Assembly (NCBI RefSeq): GCF_900070365.1
Contig: NZ_LN850107.1
Coordinates: forward strand, 3,596,001-3,660,000
Length of the DNA stretch: 64,000 nt
Source: Alloactinosynnema sp. L-07
Lineage (GTDB): Bacteria; Actinomycetota; Actinomycetes; Mycobacteriales; Pseudonocardiaceae
Direction of reading: 5' to 3'
In this document: in pieces, positions 50,893 through 62,559 of the stretch
Layout of the letters: each line of letters begins with the position of its first letter
Position numbering within the stretch: the first letter of the stretch is position 1
Notes under the pieces: generated by a model
Seen by the model: only the letters and a program-made list of their open reading frames with translations
The model's database searches: none
Told to the model about the DNA's origin: nothing
Translations under genes and position numbers: made by a program

Positions 50893-52301
50893 GGAGTGCT
50901 CGCGCGCCGGTCGAACTCCGCGAGCAGTTCAGGGCCGAGGGAGGTGACGTCGCCCGCGCCCATGGTCAGCACCAGGTCACCGTCGCGCACCAGGTCGGCC
51001 ACCAGGGTGGTGACCCGGTCGAACGCGGGCTCGTAGTGCACCTCCGGGGCGGTGACGGCGTCGGCGATCAGCGCGCCGCTCACCCCGGGCTCGGGCTGCT
51101 CGCGGGCGCCGAACACGTCGAGCACGACGACGACGTCGGCCAGCGATAGCGCTTCGGCGAACTCGGCGGCGAACTGCCTGGTCCGGGAGTACAGGTGTGG
51201 CTGGAAGATCACCACGACCCGCCCGTCCTCTGCCGCGGGCCGCACCGCCGAGAGCTGCGCGGCGACCTCGGTCGGGTGGTGGGCGTAGTCGTCGTAGACC
51301 CGCACGCCGCCGACCCGGCCCTTGAACTCGAAGCGCCTGCGCACCCCGCCGAACGCGGCGATGCCCTCGCCAAGCTCGATCAGCGGCGCGCCCAGCTCCA
51401 GGCCCGCGACCAGCGCGGCCAGCGCGTTGAGGGCCATGTGCTCGCCGGGCATGGCAACGCCGAGTTCGAACTCGCGGCCGTCGAGCGAGACGCGGGTGAC
51501 TCCCCCGCCGTCGCGCGGCCGGTAGTCGAGCATCGTCGCGTCCGACTCGGCGGTCGCGGTCCGGCCGTAGCGGCGCACGCGGATGCCCTTGGCCTCAGCG
51601 CGGTCGGCCAGAGCCGCCGAGCCGGGGTCGTCGGCACAGGCCACGAGCACGCCGTCGGCGGTGATCTGGTCGAGGAACGAGTCGAACACGGCCGTGTAGG
51701 CCTCGACGGTGCCGTGGTGGTCGAGGTGGTCGGCCTCGACGTTGGTGACCACCGCGACCTCGGGGCGGAAGGCGAGGAACGAGCCGTCGCTCTCGTCGGC
51801 CTCGGCCACGAAGATCCCGCCGGACCCGTGGTGGGCGTTAGCGCCGGACTCGTTGAGGTCGCCGCCGATGGCGAAGGACGGGTCGAGCCTGCAGTGCTGC
51901 AGCGCGACCGTCAGCATCGACGTGGTCGAGGTCTTGCCATGGGTGCCCGCCACGCACGCGACCCGGTGCTCCCGCATCAGCTCGGCCAGCGCCTCGGACC
52001 GGTGCACGACGACGATCCCGCGCCTGCGGGCCTCCACCAACTCCGGGTTGTCCTCCTTGATCGCGGTGGACACCACGACCGCGGTGGGCGGCTCGGAAAG
52101 CAGGTCGAGGTTCGCCGCGGCCTGGCCGATGGCGATCTTCGCGCCCTGGGCCCGCAGCGTGAGGAAGGTGCGGCTCTCCTTGGCGTCGGATCCGGACACC
52201 ATCCGGTTGCGGGCCAGCAGAATCCGGGCGATGCCGCTCATCCCGGCGCCACCGATGCCGATCAGGTGGGCGCGGGCGAGCAGGCGGTCGGTGGTGGTCA
52301 T
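50889..52301 (-). CDS. murC: UDP-N-acetylmuramate-L-alanine ligase
   Basis: A 470-residue Mur ligase that adds L-Ala to UDP-MurNAc. The N-terminal Rossmann region ([18 protein letters not shown]) is MurC-type, the ATP-binding motif is [12 protein letters not shown] (about 114-125), and the substrate-binding region has [14 protein letters not shown]. The C-terminal domain has [11 protein letters not shown]. Starts with ATG overlapping the murG stop as ATGA. Confidence 0.96.
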   Translation of the reverse strand: MTTTDRLLARAHLIGIGGAGMSGIARILLARNRMVSGSDAKESRTFLTLRAQGAKIAIGQAAANLDLLSEPPTAVVVSTAIKEDNPELVEARRRGIVVVHRSEALAELMREHRVACVAGTHGKTSTTSMLTVALQHCRLDPSFAIGGDLNESGANAHHGSGGIFVAEADESDGSFLAFRPEVAVVTNVEADHLDHHGTVEAYTAVFDSFLDQITADGVLVACADDPGSAALADRAEAKGIRVRRYGRTATAESDATMLDYRPRDGGGVTRVSLDGREFELGVAMPGEHMALNALAALVAGLELGAPLIELGEGIAAFGGVRRRFEFKGRVGGVRVYDDYAHHPTEVAAQLSAVRPAAEDGRVVVIFQPHLYSRTRQFAAEFAEALSLADVVVVLDVFGAREQPEPGVSGALIADAVTAPEVHYEPAFDRVTTLVADLVRDGDLVLTMGAGDVTSLGPELLAEFDRRASTP

Positions 52302-53416
52302 CGGGACCTCTTGTCGATGGAGTCGAGCACCATCCGGGCGAGCACGTCGGCGGCCTCCCGGTGGCCACTGCCCTGGGCCACCGCGCTCATCGAGGCCAGG
52401 CGGTCGGGGTTGGTCAGCATCGGGACCACAAGCTCGGCCACCGACTGCGGGGTCAGCTCGGCGTCGGGGACCATGACCGCGCCGCCCGCGTCGACCACAG
52501 GCTGGGCGTTGAGCGCCTGCTCCCCGTTGCCGTGCGGCAGCGGGACGTAGACCGCGGGCAGGCCGACCGCGGACACCTCGGCCACCGTCATCGCCCCGCA
52601 GCGGCACAGCGCGGCGTCGGCGGCGGCGTAGGCGAGGTCCATGCGCTCCAGGTAGGGCACGGTGGCGTACTTCGGGGCCCCCGGGACCTCCTGCACGACC
52701 AGTGAGTTCTTGGGGCCGTGTGCGTGCAGCACGCCGATCCCGGCGTCGGCCAGGGCCCGCGCGGCGCCGGATACGGCGGTGTTGATCGACCGCGCGCCCT
52801 GGGAGCCGCCGAAAACCAGCAGCGTCGGCGCGTGTGGGTCGAGGCCGAAGAACTCGCGGGCCTGCGCGCGCAGCGCGGCCCGGTCCAGGTTGATGATCGA
52901 CTCGCGCAGCGGGATGCCAATGACCTCGGCGTTGGGCAGCCCCGAGTCGGGCACGGCGACCGCGACCCGCTCGGCGAACCGGGCGCCGACCTTGTTGGCC
53001 AGGCCGACCCGGGCGTTGGAGTCATGCACGATGATCGGCAGCCTGCCGCGCGCGGCCAAATAAGCCGGGAGGGCCACGTAGCCGCCGAAGCCGACCACGA
53101 TGTCGGCGCCGACCCGGTCGAGGATCTCGCGGGTGGCCTTGATCGACGAGCGCACCTTGAGCGGCAGCTTGAGCAGTTCGACGTTGGGCTTGCGGGGCAT
53201 CGGCACCGGCGGGATGAACTCCAGCGGGTAGCCGCGCGCCGGGATGATCGTCTTCTCCAGGCCGCGCTCGGTGCCCAACGCGACGACCCGCGCGTCGGGC
53301 CGCAGCCGCATCACCGCGTCGGCCAAGGCCAGGGCGGGCTCGATGTGTCCGGCCGTGCCGCCGCCCGCGATCACGACGCAGGGGCCTTTACGGGCGGCCT
53401 GACTCCCACCGGTCAA
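52298..53416 (-). CDS. murG: UDP-N-acetylglucosamine transferase MurG
   Basis: A 372-residue GT-B glycosyltransferase that turns lipid I into lipid II on the inner face of the membrane. Signatures: [22 protein letters not shown] (N-terminal glycine loop), [25 protein letters not shown] and [25 protein letters not shown]. The start is TTG at 53416, overlapping the ftsW stop as TTGA and preceded by AAAGGAGG. Confidence 0.96.
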   Translation of the reverse strand: MTGGSQAARKGPCVVIAGGGTAGHIEPALALADAVMRLRPDARVVALGTERGLEKTIIPARGYPLEFIPPVPMPRKPNVELLKLPLKVRSSIKATREILDRVGADIVVGFGGYVALPAYLAARGRLPIIVHDSNARVGLANKVGARFAERVAVAVPDSGLPNAEVIGIPLRESIINLDRAALRAQAREFFGLDPHAPTLLVFGGSQGARSINTAVSGAARALADAGIGVLHAHGPKNSLVVQEVPGAPKYATVPYLERMDLAYAAADAALCRCGAMTVAEVSAVGLPAVYVPLPHGNGEQALNAQPVVDAGGAVMVPDAELTPQSVAELVVPMLTNPDRLASMSAVAQGSGHREAADVLARMVLDSIDKRSR

Positions 53417-54822
53417 CGACGTCCTCCTTTAGGGGTCCGCGGGTTCCCGCGGCCGGACTTCTGCCTAGCTCGTTCTGGCGTGCCGCGCTTGCGCTGCTCG
53501 GCGCCGCGCGGCGGTGCGGTCGGCCGGACCGGCTTGCGCTTCTTGGGCGGCTGGTACGGGTCCGGTGCGGGCAGGTGCAGCAGCTTGCCGAACCGACCCG
53601 GCCCCTGTGAGCGTAGTGCCGACACGGCCTCAGGCTCATGGCGCGCGCAGTTGCCGAGGATCCCGAACACCAGCATGGTCACCACGACCGACGTGCCACC
53701 GGAGGAGATGAGCGGCAGCGTGATGCCGGTGACCGGCAGCAGGCCCACCACATAGCCGACGTTGATCGCGGCCTGGGCGACCAGCCAGACGGTCAGCGTC
53801 GCGGCGACCATCCGGATCCACGGGTCGATGTTGCGGGTGGCGATGCGCATGCCGACCACGGCCAGCATCGCGAACAGGCCCAGCACCAGGCCGCAGCCCA
53901 GCAGGCCCAGTTCGTCGCCGATGAGGGCGAAGATGAAGTCGTTGTGGACGTTGGGCATGTAGTTCCACTTCGACGACCCCTGGCCGAGGCCACTGCCGAA
54001 GAAGCCGCCGTCGGCCAGCGCGTACTGCGCCTGGAGCGCCTGGTAGCCCCGCCCGCTCAGGTCCTCGTCGGGGTTGAGGAAGCTGAGCACCCGGTCCAGC
54101 CGGTAGTTGGTGCCCACCGCCAGCAGCAGGACGCCCGCGACAGCGCCGAGGGCCAAGGACGCGAACAGCCGCAGCGGGGCGCCCGCGAACCACAGCAGGG
54201 CGATCAGCACGACGCCGAGGGTGACCGTGCCGCCGAGGTCGGGCTGGAGCATGACCAGTGCGAACAGCACCAGGGCGACCGGCAGGACCGGGACGAGCAG
54301 GTGCCGGTAGCGGTGCAGGACGGCCCGCTTGACCACCAGCACGTGCGCGCCCCAGAGCGCGAGCGCGAGCTTGCACAGCTCGATCGGCTGGAACGAGATC
54401 GGCCCGAACCGGAACCAACTGCGGGTGCCGTTGAGCGTGGCGCCCAGCGGGGTCAGCACCAGGACCAGCATGATCACGCCGCCGATGAGCGCGATCGGGC
54501 TCAGTGCCCGGATCTTCGCCAACGGGGTGCGAAGGCCGACCCAGAACAGAACGGTGCCGACGAGCACGTAGAGCAACTGCTTCTTGAAGACGGTGTAGAG
54601 GCCGAAGCCGGGGGTGTTGAACGAGACCACCGAGGACGCCGACAGCACCATGACCAGGCCCAGCGCGGTGAGCAGGCCGAACACGGCGAGAACGAGGTGG
54701 AAGGAGGCCAGCGGCCTGCCCAGCCACGCCGTCAGCGCGGTGCGCACCGCGCCCAGCTTCCCCGCGGCCCGGACGGCGCGTCGCGGCCGTACGGCGGCGG
54801 GGGTCTCGGTCACGGTCATCAC
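53413..54822 (-). CDS. ftsW: Peptidoglycan glycosyltransferase FtsW
   Basis: A 469-residue SEDS protein that polymerises lipid II at the septum. Ten transmembrane helices lie between about 38 and 405. SEDS motifs include [29 protein letters not shown] and a catalytic-loop region near [28 protein letters not shown]. The C-terminal tail (about 410-469) is basic and disordered ([17 protein letters not shown]). GTG at 54822 or ATG at 54819 can serve as start; both overlap the murD stop. Confidence 0.95.
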   Translation of the reverse strand: MMTVTETPAAVRPRRAVRAAGKLGAVRTALTAWLGRPLASFHLVLAVFGLLTALGLVMVLSASSVVSFNTPGFGLYTVFKKQLLYVLVGTVLFWVGLRTPLAKIRALSPIALIGGVIMLVLVLTPLGATLNGTRSWFRFGPISFQPIELCKLALALWGAHVLVVKRAVLHRYRHLLVPVLPVALVLFALVMLQPDLGGTVTLGVVLIALLWFAGAPLRLFASLALGAVAGVLLLAVGTNYRLDRVLSFLNPDEDLSGRGYQALQAQYALADGGFFGSGLGQGSSKWNYMPNVHNDFIFALIGDELGLLGCGLVLGLFAMLAVVGMRIATRNIDPWIRMVAATLTVWLVAQAAINVGYVVGLLPVTGITLPLISSGGTSVVVTMLVFGILGNCARHEPEAVSALRSQGPGRFGKLLHLPAPDPYQPPKKRKPVRPTAPPRGAEQRKRGTPERARQKSGRGNPRTPKGGRR

Positions 54823-56216
54823 GCCGCCCCGGTGTCGCCGTCGTCCTCCCGCAGAAGCCCGAGCACGGCTTCGGTGAACGCCTCACCCCGATGGGCGTAG
54901 CTGCGATACATGTCCAGGGAGGCCGCCGCGGGCGCGAGCAGGACGACGTCACCCGGTCGGGCCATGGCGCGTGCCGCGCGAACCGCTGCGATCATGGGCT
55001 CATCGTCTCCCGGACCCACCCGCTCGACGCGGACATCCGGGGCGTGTCGCGCCAGGGCGCCGAAGATCACCTCGGCGTCGACCCCGAGCAGCACGGCGCC
55101 GCGCAACCGGCCAGCGACCTCGGCGACCAGCGCGTCGATCGAGGCGCCCTTGAGCTGCCCGCCCGCGATCCACACCACCGACTCGAACGCGCGCAGCGAG
55201 CCCGCGGCGGCGTGCGGGTTGGTGGCCTTGGAGTCGTTGACGTAGGAGATCCCGGCCGCGGTGCCGACCGGGACGGCCCGGTGCGCGCCGGGGACGAACG
55301 CCTTGAGCCCGGCGAGAACGGCCTCGGTCGAGACGCCGTACGAGCGGGCGAGCGCGGCCGCGGCCAGCGCGTTGGCGACGTTGTGCGAGCCCGCCGGGCG
55401 CACATCGGCCAGGGTGGCCAGCTCGACGGCGTTGGTCTGGGGGTCCTCGGTGTAGGCGCGATCGATCAGCAGGTCCTCGACGACGCCCAGCTCACCGGGC
55501 AGCGGGGTGTCGAGCCGGAAGCCGATCTGGGTGCCATCGTGCTCGGCGGCGAGCCGCTCGGACCACTCGTCGGCGGTGTTGCGCACGACGAACTTCGCCC
55601 CGGTGTAGATCCTGCCCTTGGCGTGGGCGTACTCGTCCATCGAGCCGTGCCAGTCGAGGTGGTCCTCGGCCAGGTTGAGCACCGCGCCCGCGTGCACCCG
55701 CAGCGACGACTGCCAGTGCAGCTGGAAGCTGGAGAGTTCGACGGCGAGCACCTCGTGGCCCGCCAGCACCGCGTCGATCACCGGCAGGCCGACGTTGCCG
55801 CAGGCCACCGCGTTGGCGCCGTGGGCCGTGAGCATCGCTTCGAGCATGCCGACCGTGGTCGTCTTGCCGTTGGTGCCGGTGACGGCCAGCCAGACCGGCA
55901 GCCGGGGCAGCGTCCGGCCGATCCGCCAGGCCAGCTCGACCTCGCCGATCACCTCGATGCCCTGGGCCTCGGCGGCGACCAGCAGCGGGCTCGTCGGGCG
56001 CCATCCGGGGCTGGTGACGACGAGATCGGTGCCCTCGGGGGGCGCGCTGAGGCCGGGGACCAGCGCGACGCCGATGTCGGCCAGCTCGTTGAGGCGCTCG
56101 GCGTTGGCGTCGGTGACCGTGACGTTCGCGCCAAGGCCCTTGAGGGCGGCGGCGACCGACCTCCCGGTGACCCCGGCCCCCGCGACGAGGACGGCGCTGC
56201 CGTTCAGGTCGGTCAC
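54819..56216 (-). CDS. murD: UDP-N-acetylmuramoylalanine-D-glutamate ligase
   Basis: A 465-residue Mur ligase adding D-Glu to UDP-MurNAc-L-Ala. Signatures: [23 protein letters not shown] at the N-terminus, [16 protein letters not shown] as ATP site, [21 protein letters not shown], and [13 protein letters not shown] in the C-terminal domain. The GTG at 56216 is chosen because it overlaps the mraY stop within GTGTGA and begins the family's N-terminus. Confidence 0.96.
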   Translation of the reverse strand: MTDLNGSAVLVAGAGVTGRSVAAALKGLGANVTVTDANAERLNELADIGVALVPGLSAPPEGTDLVVTSPGWRPTSPLLVAAEAQGIEVIGEVELAWRIGRTLPRLPVWLAVTGTNGKTTTVGMLEAMLTAHGANAVACGNVGLPVIDAVLAGHEVLAVELSSFQLHWQSSLRVHAGAVLNLAEDHLDWHGSMDEYAHAKGRIYTGAKFVVRNTADEWSERLAAEHDGTQIGFRLDTPLPGELGVVEDLLIDRAYTEDPQTNAVELATLADVRPAGSHNVANALAAAALARSYGVSTEAVLAGLKAFVPGAHRAVPVGTAAGISYVNDSKATNPHAAAGSLRAFESVVWIAGGQLKGASIDALVAEVAGRLRGAVLLGVDAEVIFGALARHAPDVRVERVGPGDDEPMIAAVRAARAMARPGDVVLLAPAAASLDMYRSYAHRGEAFTEAVLGLLREDDGDTGAA

Positions 56217-57301
56217 ACGCCGCCGCCGAGTGCGAGCCAGTCGGCGTAGAACAGGCCGAGCCCGAACATCGCGCACACGCCCGCGAGCAGCCAGAATCTG
56301 ATGATGACCGTGGTTTCCGCCCACCCGGCCAGCTCGAAGTGGTGATGGAACGGCGCCATTCGGAACAGCCGTCGGCGGGTCGTGCGGAAGACCGCGATCT
56401 GCAGGACCACCGAGACCATCTCGACCACGAACAGACCGCCGATGACGATCATCAGCAGCTCGGTGCGGGTGGCCATGGACAGACCGGCGACCAGGCCGCC
56501 CAACGCGAGCGAGCCGGTGTCGCCCATGAAGATCTTGGCGGGCGCGGCGTTCCACCACAGGAAGCCGATACACGCGCCCATCGCCGCGGCGGCCACGACC
56601 GCCAGGTCCAGCGGGTCGCGCACGTCGAAGCACGCGGCCTCGCGGACCCGCGCGCAGTCGTGGCTGAACTGCCAGAACGAGATGACGACGTAGGTGCCGA
56701 GCACCATCGCCGACGAGCCACCCGCCAGACCGTCGAGGCCGTCGGTGAAGTTCACGGCGTTGGACCACGCGGACACGGCGAGGTAGCAGAAGACGATGAA
56801 GCCGATGCCGCCGAAGGACACGATGGCGATGTCGCGCACGAACGACAGGTGATCCGACGCGGGGGTCAGCTCACGCTCGTCGGGGAACCGCAGCGCCAGC
56901 ACGGCGAACGCGATACCCACCACGAGCTGTCCGACCATCTTCGCGGTCTTGTTCAAGCCCAGGTTTCGCTGCTTGCGGATCTTGATGAAGTCGTCGAGGA
57001 AACCCACCACGCCGAGACCGGTGCCCAAGAACAGCACCAGCAGGCCGGACGCGGTCGGCGACTCGCCGCGCGGGGTCGACATGGCGTTGACGATGTGGGA
57101 GGTGCCGTAACCGGCCCACATGGCCACCACGATCGCCACGCCGCCCATGGTCGGGGTGCCGCGCTTGGACTTGTGCCCCTGCGGGCCTTCCTCGCGGATC
57201 TCCTGGCCGAAGCCCTGCCGGGAGAAGACCCTGATCAGGTACGGGGTGAGCAAGATCGACACGACCATCGCGATCGCCGCCGCGATGAGGATGCTTTTCA
57301 C
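56213..57301 (-). CDS. mraY: Phospho-N-acetylmuramoyl-pentapeptide transferase
   Basis: A 362-residue integral membrane enzyme with about ten helices that makes lipid I from UDP-MurNAc-pentapeptide and undecaprenyl phosphate. Key motifs: [51 protein letters not shown] and [13 protein letters not shown], then [11 protein letters not shown]. The GTG start at 57301 overlaps the murF stop as GTGA. Confidence 0.97.
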   Translation of the reverse strand: MKSILIAAAIAMVVSILLTPYLIRVFSRQGFGQEIREEGPQGHKSKRGTPTMGGVAIVVAMWAGYGTSHIVNAMSTPRGESPTASGLLVLFLGTGLGVVGFLDDFIKIRKQRNLGLNKTAKMVGQLVVGIAFAVLALRFPDERELTPASDHLSFVRDIAIVSFGGIGFIVFCYLAVSAWSNAVNFTDGLDGLAGGSSAMVLGTYVVISFWQFSHDCARVREAACFDVRDPLDLAVVAAAAMGACIGFLWWNAAPAKIFMGDTGSLALGGLVAGLSMATRTELLMIVIGGLFVVEMVSVVLQIAVFRTTRRRLFRMAPFHHHFELAGWAETTVIIRFWLLAGVCAMFGLGLFYADWLALGGGV

Positions 57302-58749
57302 TTGGTGTCCTCCAGCAGTGCGTCGGCGACCCGCCACAGCGCGGCGGACTTGGACGCCTTCACGAGCACCACGTCACCGGGTGCCAGTTCGGCGCGCAGC
57401 AGCGCCACCGCGGCATCGACGTCGGGCACGAGCACCGACTCCTCTCCCCACGAACCTTCCAGATGGGCGCCCTGGTGCATCGCACGGGCCTGATCACCGA
57501 CCACCACCAGCCGGTTGATGTCCAGCCGCACCGCGAGCCTGCCGATCTCGTCGTGCGCGGCGACCGCTGTGTCGCCGAGTTCGCCCATCACGCCGAGAAC
57601 GGCCCAAGACCGGCGTCGATCGCCCGTGCGCGCCATCGTCGCCAACGTCTTCAGCGCGGCGCGTACCGACTCGGGATTGGCGTTGTAGGAGTCGTTGACC
57701 ACCGTGACGCCGTCGGCCCTGGTGGTCACCTCCATGCGCCGCGCCGACACCCGCCGGGCCCCGGAGAGCCGCTCGGCGATCTCCCGCGGCGAGGCCCCCA
57801 ACTCCAGCGCCACGGCGGCCGCGGCGAGCGCGTTGCCGACGTGGTGGGCGCCGTGCAGGGCGAGGCTGATCTCGGCGTCGCCCTTGGGGGTGATCATGGT
57901 GAAGGAGGCGCGGGCCTGCTCGTCCAGCTCGATCTTCTCCGCGCGGACCTCGGCGGTGGCGGCCTCGCCGACCAGCACGACCCGCGCCCGAGTCCGGTCG
58001 GCCATGGCGGCGACCAGCGGGTCGTCGGCGTTGAGGACCGCGACACCGTCGGCGGGCAGCTTCTCGACCAGCTCGCCCTTGGTCTCGGCGATGTCGGCCC
58101 GCGACCCGAACTCGCCGAGGTGGGCGCTGCCGACGTTGACCACGACCCCGATCCGCGGCGGCGCGACGTCACAGAGCGCGGCGATGTGCCCGGGCCCGCG
58201 CGCGGAGAGTTCGAGGACCAGGTGCTTGGTGGCCTCGTCGGCGCGCAGGACGGTCCAGGGGTGGCCGAGTTCGTTGTTGAACGAGCCGGGAGGGGCCACG
58301 GTCGGGCCCATCGGGGCCAGCAGCTGGGCGATGAGGTCTTTGGTGGAGGTCTTGCCGGAGGACCCGGTGACGCCGACAACGGTCACGTCGAGCCGGTCGA
58401 CCACGGCTCGCGCGAGTGCGCCGAGACCAGCCAGAACCGCCGCGCCGGAGCCGTCCGTGTCACCGCTGAGCGCCACCGAGCGCGTGTGCGCGTCGGTCAC
58501 GGGCGGAACGATCACCGCGGGCGCGTCGACCGGCCGCGCGGCGAGGACACCCACCGCACCTGCCTCGACGGCCGCCGCGGCGAAGTCGTGCCCGTCGACC
58601 CGCTCGCCCGGCATGGCGACGAACAGACCGCCCTCGGTCAGGGAGCGGGAGTCGAATTCGACCGACCCGGCAACGACTTCATCCCCGGTCGCCTGATGCA
58701 GCGTGCCGCCCACGGCATCGGCGACCTCGCGCAAGGTCAAACGAATCAC
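57298..58749 (-). CDS. murF: UDP-N-acetylmuramoyl-tripeptide-D-alanyl-D-alanine ligase
   Basis: A 483-residue ligase adding D-Ala-D-Ala to the tripeptide precursor. Signatures: [38 protein letters not shown], the ATP site [17 protein letters not shown], and [19 protein letters not shown] in the C-terminal domain. It starts with GTG, 138 bases after the murE stop; that gap shows no gene and no obvious hairpin. Confidence 0.96.
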   Translation of the reverse strand: MIRLTLREVADAVGGTLHQATGDEVVAGSVEFDSRSLTEGGLFVAMPGERVDGHDFAAAAVEAGAVGVLAARPVDAPAVIVPPVTDAHTRSVALSGDTDGSGAAVLAGLGALARAVVDRLDVTVVGVTGSSGKTSTKDLIAQLLAPMGPTVAPPGSFNNELGHPWTVLRADEATKHLVLELSARGPGHIAALCDVAPPRIGVVVNVGSAHLGEFGSRADIAETKGELVEKLPADGVAVLNADDPLVAAMADRTRARVVLVGEAATAEVRAEKIELDEQARASFTMITPKGDAEISLALHGAHHVGNALAAAAVALELGASPREIAERLSGARRVSARRMEVTTRADGVTVVNDSYNANPESVRAALKTLATMARTGDRRRSWAVLGVMGELGDTAVAAHDEIGRLAVRLDINRLVVVGDQARAMHQGAHLEGSWGEESVLVPDVDAAVALLRAELAPGDVVLVKASKSAALWRVADALLEDTK

Positions 58750-58887
58750 TGGTCCGCCTCCCCGGAATTCAAAGCCCGGTCACCTCGGTCAGCGGACAAC
58801 CGGCCGCCGTCATGGTCCCCCTGCCGGTCGTCGCGCTGCCTTTCCAACTGACTACGACGCCGCGCACCGCCGCCGGTTGCCTGCCGA

Positions 58888-60426
58888 TCACGATGTTGTC
58901 CCGCGGATCGCCGCGGCCAGCTCGTCCCGGTCGGAGAACGAGTGCACCACACCCGCGATCTCCTGTCCCGTCTCGTGTCCCTTGCCCGCCACGACCACCA
59001 CGTCGCCCGCGCCCGCCCTGGCCACCGCGGCGATGATCGCCTGTCGCCGGTCACCGATCTCGATCACCTCGCCCCGCTCGGCCGCCGCGACCGCCTGGGC
59101 CCCGGCCAGCATCGCCGCCCGGATCGCCGCCGGGTCCTCGCTGCGGGGATTGTCGTCGGTGACCACCAGCAGATCGCTGCGCCGCGCCGCCGCCTCGCCC
59201 ATCAGAGGGCGCTTGGCGGTGTCGCGGTCGCCGCCGCAGCCGAGCACGACGATCACCTTGCCGTCGGCCCGCGCCCGGATCGCGTCCAGCGCGAGCGCCA
59301 CGGCCTCGGGCTTGTGCGAGTAGTCCACGACGGCGGTGAAGTCCTGGCCGACGTCGACCCGCTCCATCCGGCCGGGAACGCGCACAGAGGACAGTCCACG
59401 CACGATCGTCTCGACCGGGACCCCGGCCTCGGCCAGGATCGCCGCGGCCAGCACCGCGTTGGCGATGTTGAACGAGCCCGGCATCGGCAGCGACGCGGGG
59501 ACCGCCTCGCCTGCTGGGGTGTGAAGCACGAAAGTCTGCTCTCCCGAGAGAGAGGTGCGCACGTCGCTCGCCGTCCAGTGCGCTTCGCCGGTCGTGGCGA
59601 CGGTGACCGTCTTGGGCGTGACCAGCCTGCGACCCCACTCACCGTCCACACACACCACTTCGCGCGCGGACCGGCCGTCGAACAGCAGGCGCTTGGCGGC
59701 GAAGTAGTCCTCGAGGTCGGTGTGGAAGTCGAGGTGGTCCTGGGACAGGTTGGTGAACGCGCCGACGGCGAAGCTCGTGCCCGCCACCCGGCCGAGCGCG
59801 AGCGCGTGGCTGGAGACCTCCATCGGCACGTGCGTCACGCCGCGCTCGACCATGACGGCGAACAGCGCCTGCAGGTCCGGGGCCTCCGGTGTGGTGAACG
59901 CGCTGGCCAGGCGCTCGCCCGCGATGCGCGTCTCGACGGTGCCGATCATGCCCGTGGTGCGGCCCGCGGCGGCGAGCCCGGCCTCGACCATGTAGCTGGT
60001 GGTCGTCTTGCCCGAGGTGCCGGTGATGCCGAGAACCTTGAGTCGCTGGGACGGCTCGCCGTAGATGGTCGCGGCGAGGGAGCCGAGCGCGGCGCGCGGA
60101 TCAGCGTGGACCAGGACCGGGAGGCCCGCGTCCCGCACGGCCGGGCGGGACGCACCCGCCTCGTCGGTCAGGATGGCGGCGGCGCCCGCGGCGATGCCGT
60201 CCGCGACGAAGTCGGCGCCGTGCGCCCGCGCGCCGGGGAGCGCGGCGAACAGGTCGCCGGGGCGCACGTGCTGGGCGCGCAGGGTCGCACCGGTGACGAC
60301 GGTGCCGTCGGTGGTCGCGATCAGTCGGGCCCCCGCGGCGTCAGCCAGCGTGGAGAGCGCGACAGGGTCGGTGTGGGTGGGGCGAGGCGGTGCCGTGACA
60401 GCCTTGCCCTCGAGCTTGGCGGGCAC
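58888..60426 (-). CDS. murE: UDP-N-acetylmuramoyl-tripeptide synthetase (meso-DAP type)
   Basis: A 512-residue Mur ligase that adds the third residue of the stem peptide. The ATP site is LGITGTSGKTTTSYMV (about 130-145). The DNPRSEDP motif marks enzymes that use meso-diaminopimelate rather than lysine. It begins with GTG at 60426 with AGAGG 13 bases upstream, a long spacing; no better start is in frame. The 256-base gap between ftsI and this gene has no convincing gene and may hold a promoter. Confidence 0.95.
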   Translation of the reverse strand: MPAKLEGKAVTAPPRPTHTDPVALSTLADAAGARLIATTDGTVVTGATLRAQHVRPGDLFAALPGARAHGADFVADGIAAGAAAILTDEAGASRPAVRDAGLPVLVHADPRAALGSLAATIYGEPSQRLKVLGITGTSGKTTTSYMVEAGLAAAGRTTGMIGTVETRIAGERLASAFTTPEAPDLQALFAVMVERGVTHVPMEVSSHALALGRVAGTSFAVGAFTNLSQDHLDFHTDLEDYFAAKRLLFDGRSAREVVCVDGEWGRRLVTPKTVTVATTGEAHWTASDVRTSLSGEQTFVLHTPAGEAVPASLPMPGSFNIANAVLAAAILAEAGVPVETIVRGLSSVRVPGRMERVDVGQDFTAVVDYSHKPEAVALALDAIRARADGKVIVVLGCGGDRDTAKRPLMGEAAARRSDLLVVTDDNPRSEDPAAIRAAMLAGAQAVAAAERGEVIEIGDRRQAIIAAVARAGAGDVVVVAGKGHETGQEIAGVVHSFSDRDELAAAIRGTTS

Positions 60427-60682
60427 GTCGCGAAGGCTACCTCTGCGCGGAAGCTGAGCCCGCTCGCCCCTCGATCACGACCGTCCACGGTGATGCGGTA
60501 GACCCGATTCCAACACGATCGGGTGATTCGCGTTTCCGCCGCTCAAATCCCGGATTCGTCCGGTAAAGTCGAACGCATGTTTCGAACACCCCTCGTCGAC
60601 TCGCCGAGTCGCCGCCCGATGGGCGCTCACCGTCCTCAGCGGACTGTGGCGATGGGTGTCCTGGTCGTTCTGCTCGTTCGGT

Positions 60683-62559
60683 TCACGGGACGACGAGCGG
60701 CACGATCGGCGTCGGCTCCTTGGACGTCGGGATGTTGTAGCGCTGCGTGAGGAACGACGCGACGTCGTGGAAGAACGGCGCCGCGGTGTGCCCCTCGGGC
60801 GTCGAGTAGCTCGGCGTGTCATAGACCATGCCGACGACGAACCTCGGGTTGTCGGCGGGCACGATCCCGGCGAAGGTGATCCAGTACTTGGAGTCGCTGT
60901 AGCGGCCAGCCGCGCGGTCGAACTGCTGCGCGGTGCCCGTCTTGCCCGAGATCTGATACCCGGTCACGGCCGCCGCGGGCGCGGTGCCGGAGTTCTGGTG
61001 CGGCGCCTTCTGGGTCACCGCCCGGAACATGTCCCGCGCCGTCCGCGCCGTCTCCGGCGAAACGACCCGAACGGCCTCCGGCCTCGGCTCCTCCACCCGA
61101 GTGCCGTCCGGCCGGACAGTGGCCTTGACGATCCGTGGCGGAACCCGCATCCCGTCGTTGGCGATCGCCTGGTACATGCCCGCCATCTGCAGGACGGTCA
61201 TCGACAGGCCCTGCCCGATGGGCAGGTTGCCGAAGGTGCTGCCCGACCACTGGTTGCGCGGCAGCACGCTGCCCGGGCTCTCGCCGGGCAGGCCGACCCC
61301 GGTTCGCGTACCGAGCCCGAGCTTGGCCAGCAGCTCGGCGTAGCGGTTCTCGTTGACCTGCTGAGCCAGCAGCAACGTCCCCACGTTCGACGACTTGGCG
61401 AACACCCCGGTCGTCGTCAGATTGATCCGCCCGTGATCCCAGGCGTCGGCGACCACCCGGTCGGCCACCTTGATCGACCCCGGCACCGACAACACGGCAT
61501 CCGGCGTGGTGACCCCGTACTCCAGCGCGCCCATCGCGGTGACGATCTTGTTGACCGACCCCGGCTCGAACGGCGTGGTCACGGCCGGATCGGCCATCTC
61601 CTTGGGATCCACCCCACCGGGCGCGGTCGGATCGAACGTCTTGTCGTTGGCCAACGCGTAGACCTCGCCGGTCTTGGCGTCCATCACTACAACACTGACG
61701 TTCTTGGACTGGCTGCGCTGAGCGAACTCGGCCGCCTTCTGCTGCAGGAAGAACTGCAAGTCGGCGTCGATGGTCAACTGGAGGTCAGACCCGTCGACCG
61801 CCGACTGCAGGTCGCGCTCACTGCCCGGGATGACGGCGCTGGTGCGCTCGTCGGTCTCGACCATCTGTCTGCCCGGCTGCCCCGCCAACTGGTTGTCCCG
61901 CAGGTTCTCCAGCCCACTGAGCCCGTGCAACGCGTGCTTGTTGATGTCGGGGTCGTCCTTGCGCCAGTTGGCCAACCCAACGATGTTCGCCGCGAGGTTA
62001 CCCCCGGGTACTCCCGCTGTGCCCGGTACTCGACGTTGAGCTGCGGAAACTTCGTCTTCAACTCCCGAGCCTTCGCGGGCTCGACGTTCTCGACCAGGTA
62101 GACGAACTTCTTGTCTTCCCGCAACTTCCCGAGAATCGTCGCCTCTGGCGCCGCCTCCCCGACAACCTCATGCACCCGCCGAGCGATCAGCGCGGTCTCA
62201 TCCTCAAAACTCGGCGTCGCAGGCTCCTTCTTCCGCAACTCCTCCAACGCCGCCTTCTCAGCGATAGGCCGATAAGCCAACGCGCGCGCCTCAACACTGA
62301 ACGCGAGCTCCACCCCGTTCCGGTCCACAATGGACCCCCGCCGCGCGGGAATGGGAATAGGCACCACTCGCTGCCGCTCAGCCCGAGCCGCCAACGCGTC
62401 GGCCTCGAAAACCTGAACCTGCACCAACTTCAACCCGGCAGCCACCAGCGAGGCGATCAGCAGGAACCGAATCACCACAACCCGAACCCGATGATCAGTC
62501 CCCTGCGCCCGCTTCCGAACCTGCCGCATCCGCCCCGGCGCAGGCGACTCGCGAACCAT
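60683..62559 (-). CDS. ftsI: Septal transpeptidase FtsI (PBP3), with a one-base frameshift
   Basis: A class B penicillin-binding protein that crosslinks septal peptidoglycan. The first part (62006-62559) has a basic N-terminus, one membrane helix (VVVIRFLLIASLVAAGLKLV) and the PBP dimer domain (ARRGSIVDRNGVELAFSVEARALAYRP). The second part (60683 to about 62000) continues in another frame with NWRKDDPDINKHALHGLSGLE and the active-site motifs SVNK (in PFEPGSVNKI), SSN and KTG (ISGKTGTAQQF). The junction is a run of five C at 62001-62005; six would restore REYPGGNLAANIVGLANW. A sequencing error is likeliest since the gene is essential. The start used here is the ATG at 62559; the open frame extends to 63606. 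Confidence 0.85.

Noticed and set aside
60568..60588. SOS-box-like sequence TCGAACGCATGTTTCGAAC upstream of murE
   Set aside because: Half-sites have the wrong spacing for the actinobacterial LexA consensus by one base, and a cell-wall gene is an unlikely target without further support.
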